DNA from: Verrucomicrobiota bacterium
GTDB lineage: Bacteria; Verrucomicrobiota; Verrucomicrobiia; Limisphaerales; JADJPG01
Assembly (NCBI GenBank): GCA_016713365.1
Contig: JADJPG010000093.1
Location: 1-20,997, forward strand
Reading direction: 5' to 3'
Length of the DNA stretch: 20,997 nucleotides
Below the pieces are notes generated by a model that was not told the origin of the DNA, searched no databases, and saw only the letters and a list, made by a program, of their open reading frames with translations. Of this stretch, positions 18,066 through 20,997 are shown one piece after another. The position numbers were made by a program, and so were the translations under genes. Each line of letters opens with the position of its first letter. The stretch's first letter is position 1.

Positions 18066-19541
18066 GTGGATCCCAATTCTCAGCGGGTGAACCGGCCTGG
18101 CGCTGCCCCTTGGTTTTCGTGGACGCGACTTGTGTGCATCGCAGCCACAGTCGCGCTGCTCTGGCTGATCTTCCGCAAGATTGAATTTCGCACCCTCGGC
18201 GAATCTCTCGAGAGAACCAGCCTGCTGTGGAGCTCGCTGGCGTTCCTCGTTTATGGAGTGGCCCTCGCGCTCCAGGCAAACCGCTGGCATCTGGCCCTTC
18301 TGGCGGTGAATCGGGCGGTTCATCCCATGGCCAGCTGGCGACTCGCGATGGTTGGCCACTTCTTCTTCACCGTCTTCTTCGGAATGGCGGGGGGCGACGC
18401 AGCGAAGTCCGCGTTTCACTCACGCTGGTTTCGCTTTCCCTTGCCTGAAGTTCTCGCCGCTGCGCCGTTGGACCGCGGGCTAAGCCTCGCGGGCGCGCTT
18501 CTCCTCGCGGTCTTCACCTGGGCGCTGGCCGCGGTGAGCGGCGGACTCGATTCGCTGGGCAACGTTCCGTTCCAAAGTCCTGGCTTCTGGGTTGTCCTGG
18601 GAATCGTCCTGATCGCGGTGACCGTGATGGTGGTCACTTTCTGGCAACCCGCAGGCGAAGGTGCGTTGGCGCGACTCATTCGCGCATTGCGCTCGGGCGG
18701 CGGGCGATTGCTGCTATCGCCGAAGATGACCGGGAGCGGATTGTTCATTGCGACGGCGGGTCATTTGGGCTTAAGCGCGGTTTTCGCCCTGAACCTGTAC
18801 GCGGTGGCTGGACCTCAACTTCCGTGGAGCCAGCTGTCGTGGACCATTCCTGCGATCACCACGATCAGCTGCCTGCCATTTACGGTCGCTGGAGCTGGCG
18901 TGCGGGAGATGGCCGCCATCACGCTGCTGGGACTCTACGCGGTGCCGTCGGCGGAGTGCGTCGTGGCGTCGATGCTGACCATGATTCACAAACTGATGTG
19001 GGCTGGCGTCGGCGCGGGCGTCCTTTGGCGCGAGCAATCCGTGCAAGAGGCGTGGATGCCGGTCGCGACGTCCGAAGATGTTTCAATTGTTCTCGCTGGC
19101 GCTGATGATTCCTCGACTGAGACGGAGGCGGCTCGGCTGCGAACATTGCCGGGCGTCTGCGACGTGACCGTGGAGTCTCAAGTGGACGTTCTTTCGGGAA
19201 TGGTCGCTCCCGCAAGTCGAGGGCGCGGGGAGGTCGTTCTCGGATTGAGAAGCGGAGCTGTGCTGTCGGACGAAACGTTGCGTCGTGTGCTCGATGCGCT
19301 CAGGGACCGCTCTGTCGTCGGAGGCATCGCTGCAACCGACCTTGGCGCGGGGTTATTGGGAACGATGGATCCCCGCTGGATGCTGCGCCAGTTCCGGCCA
19401 TTTAGTAACGGCGCCGATGCGATTATCTTTTTCCGACGGAGCGCGCTGGCGGATATCCATTCCAAGTCTGGTAACTCGCTCGAGTCTTGGGACGAGTTAT
19501 TCGTCAACCTTCGGCGCGAAGGTCGTCTCTTGAAACTGTGA
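18066..19541 (+). CDS. LPG-synthase-TM/UPF0104 membrane protein fused to a degenerate glycosyltransferase-like domain
   Basis: The first ~325 residues form a polytopic membrane domain with about seven or eight hydrophobic segments (around 22-37, 55-72, 93-110, 138-158, 172-192, 225-248, 258-275 and 283-320). It carries UPF0104/lysylphosphatidylglycerol-synthase-TM features: FFGMAGGDAAKS (104-115) and LPFTVAGAGVREMA (270-283). Family members include lipid flippase/synthase membrane modules. The soluble C-terminus (~335-491) follows the layout of a family-2 glycosyltransferase: a VSIVLAG strand, ARLRTLPGV, then GADAIIFFRRSALADI, and WDELFVNLRREGRLLKL at the end. However, the acidic nucleotide-sugar site expected near HADT reads RSGA (395-398). 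The start is a GTG at 18066; another GTG at 18087 is also possible. It converges with the next gene at a 4-bp gap. Confidence 0.75.
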   Translation: MDPNSQRVNRPGAAPWFSWTRLVCIAATVALLWLIFRKIEFRTLGESLERTSLLWSSLAFLVYGVALALQANRWHLALLAVNRAVHPMASWRLAMVGHFFFTVFFGMAGGDAAKSAFHSRWFRFPLPEVLAAAPLDRGLSLAGALLLAVFTWALAAVSGGLDSLGNVPFQSPGFWVVLGIVLIAVTVMVVTFWQPAGEGALARLIRALRSGGGRLLLSPKMTGSGLFIATAGHLGLSAVFALNLYAVAGPQLPWSQLSWTIPAITTISCLPFTVAGAGVREMAAITLLGLYAVPSAECVVASMLTMIHKLMWAGVGAGVLWREQSVQEAWMPVATSEDVSIVLAGADDSSTETEAARLRTLPGVCDVTVESQVDVLSGMVAPASRGRGEVVLGLRSGAVLSDETLRRVLDALRDRSVVGGIAATDLGAGLLGTMDPRWMLRQFRPFSNGADAIIFFRRSALADIHSKSGNSLESWDELFVNLRREGRLLKL

Positions 19542-19545
19542 CCGC

Positions 19546-20997
19546 CTAATTCGCGAGAGGTTGGGTGCTGCGGAGATACGCGAAGAGATCGCGTACCTGC
19601 TGTTCGTTGAGCGTGTCGAGCAAACCCTCCGGCATCAGGCTCATTCCGGCTGCGCGCATTTCGGCCACGTTCGAATGCTCAATCGTGACGTTTTGTCCGT
19701 CGGGAGTGCGCAGCACGATGACCTTCGCGTCACGTTCGACCAGAAACCCGGTGAGCGAACGGTCATCCTTCGTTTCGATCAGGATGTTCTCGTAGCCTTC
19801 GCGAATCTCCGCGCTGGGATTCACGATGTGCAGGAGCATCGTATCCAGATCACCGCGTTGATAGGTCGTGAGGTCGGGGCCGACCTTTCCGCCGCGAGCG
19901 AACAGCGTGTGGCATGACGCGCAGCTCGCGTTGAAGAGCGTCTGGCCGGCGTATGGGTTGCCGGTGCCGGATTGAAGGACGGCGCCCAATCGCTGAATCG
20001 TCTGCTGCATCTCGGCTGTCGTGGCGGCTCCAGCGCGAGGCCAGAGCCTGGCGATGAGCGTGGCCAGTTCCGTTTGCGTGTGAAGTTTCATCCGGCGAAC
20101 ACCGTCGAGTGGCACCGCGTCGGCCTCGATCTGGCCTTTGTCCACCGCCTGAACCAACGCGAGCGACCAGTTCGCCCGGCTGGCGATCAAGCCGAGCGCG
20201 ATGGAACGAACATCTGGCGGGTAATCGTTGTAGTCCTTGAGGACGGTCGCGGGAATACGCGCGTCGTCATAACCCATCAAGGCCGTCAGCGCCGCCTTGC
20301 GGATTTCACGGTTCTCGTCGCGGTCCGCGATGGCAAGAAGCGCATCCAAGGCGGCCGCCGGGCGAACTTCTCCCAGCACACTGATCAATTGCTGCCGCTG
20401 TTTAGCGTTCGTTCGCTCATCCTTGATCGCTTCCAGCGCGCGTCGAGTCGCCGTGGGGTCGCCAGTGCGGAGCTTTAACGCATCGGATGCGACATCGTGT
20501 CTGGCCATGGCGGCGACCAGTTCGTCCGGCAGTCCGGTCAGAGAACGGCCGGAGAAGGCTTCTTCAAATCCCGTCATCAGCAGTTTGGTGTGCTTCGGCG
20601 TCGGTGAGAGTTCGAGCAGTTTCGCGCACGTGAGCAGATCCTTCCGTGAACCTGCAGCGGCGTAGCGGCGCATGAGTCGGGAAAGAATATGCCTCTCGAT
20701 CACGGGCTGGAACCAGATGGCCGAATTACCGAACAACTTCAGGACGTCTTCGCGGTTGGAATCGCATTTCGATTCCACCGCCCACCAGCAGAGCAGGGGA
20801 ATGCGCGGATCGTCCGCATCCTCAGCACGGCGGGACAGCGACGCGATGACGGCAAGCGCGGTCGGGGCCGGCAGGCGGCGGGCGGTGCTGGCGATCTGCG
20901 CGCGAACTTCCACATTGGTCTGGCTGGAAGCAAGGCTCAGCAACAGCGACGACAGTTGCGGGTGGCCTTCGCTGCGATCGCCGAACAGGCGAACCAT
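19546..20997 (-). CDS. PVC-type HEAT-repeat / c-type cytochrome protein, C-terminal part (5' end outside the window)
   Basis: The visible 483 residues are the C-terminal part of a large protein of the Pirellula/Verrucomicrobium membrane-bound-dehydrogenase type, inferred to be periplasmic. About 330 residues of helical HEAT-like repeats (for example IRKAALTALMGYDDARIPATVL) precede a heme domain of about 135 residues. The heme-attachment motif CASCH (codons 19909-19923) is followed by GGKVGPDLT, LLHIVNPSAEIREGYEN and SLMPEGLLDTL, whose Met is the likely axial ligand. It ends with VRDLFAYLRSTQPL. The family normally has an N-terminal beta-propeller that is absent here. The frame is open to the edge, and the Met at the last codon is probably internal. 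Such proteins are presumed electron carriers paired with oxidation of sugars or other substrates; this is inference. Confidence 0.92.
   Translation of the reverse strand: MVRLFGDRSEGHPQLSSLLLSLASSQTNVEVRAQIASTARRLPAPTALAVIASLSRRAEDADDPRIPLLCWWAVESKCDSNREDVLKLFGNSAIWFQPVIERHILSRLMRRYAAAGSRKDLLTCAKLLELSPTPKHTKLLMTGFEEAFSGRSLTGLPDELVAAMARHDVASDALKLRTGDPTATRRALEAIKDERTNAKQRQQLISVLGEVRPAAALDALLAIADRDENREIRKAALTALMGYDDARIPATVLKDYNDYPPDVRSIALGLIASRANWSLALVQAVDKGQIEADAVPLDGVRRMKLHTQTELATLIARLWPRAGAATTAEMQQTIQRLGAVLQSGTGNPYAGQTLFNASCASCHTLFARGGKVGPDLTTYQRGDLDTMLLHIVNPSAEIREGYENILIETKDDRSLTGFLVERDAKVIVLRTPDGQNVTIEHSNVAEMRAAGMSLMPEGLLDTLNEQQVRDLFAYLRSTQPLAN

Overview
The window looks like part of a chromosome of a GC-rich bacterium of the PVC group, most likely a verrucomicrobium of the Pedosphaera/Limisphaerales kind. 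The evidence is a DUF1501 Tat-exported protein, a HEAT-repeat protein ending in a Pirellula/Verrucomicrobium-type c-type heme domain, and a 2,615-residue exported protein built from lamin-tail, Ig-like and CotH domains. Genes here mostly lack Shine-Dalgarno sequences. I see no phage, insertion sequence, CRISPR array, tRNA or rRNA. The taxonomic call is an inference.

Layout from left to right. Positions 1-2520 (minus) hold metH, B12-dependent methionine synthase, running off the left edge. Its reading frame is broken: about 70 residues of the cobalamin-domain cap are missing, and there are two further 1-base slips. A sigma70-like promoter for metH and a long imperfect inverted repeat fill the gap to der (2824-4557, plus), a ribosome-assembly GTPase with a long basic tail. 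A gap of about 790 bp follows with no recognisable gene. Three minus-strand genes come next: a pterin-4a-carbinolamine dehydratase (7840-8136), a galactokinase-like GHMP kinase that lacks the usual sugar-binding and catalytic residues (6558-7751), and aroC, chorismate synthase (5346-6425).

The centre (8553-16400, plus) is one giant secreted modular protein closed by a strong intrinsic terminator. To its right are a DUF1501 protein (16538-17986, minus) with a possible short upstream ORF, a membrane protein of the lysylphosphatidylglycerol-synthase/UPF0104 type fused to a degenerate glycosyltransferase-like domain (18066-19541, plus), and the C-terminal half of a PVC-type HEAT/cytochrome c protein (19546-20997, minus) that runs off the right edge.

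Most of the window is housekeeping or typical PVC gene content. I did not find a clear new multi-gene system. The best leads are single proteins and elements: the six-lamin-tail/CotH giant, the active-site-less galactokinase homologue, the pseudo-glycosyltransferase fusion, the metH disruption and the 11-bp-periodic inverted repeat.
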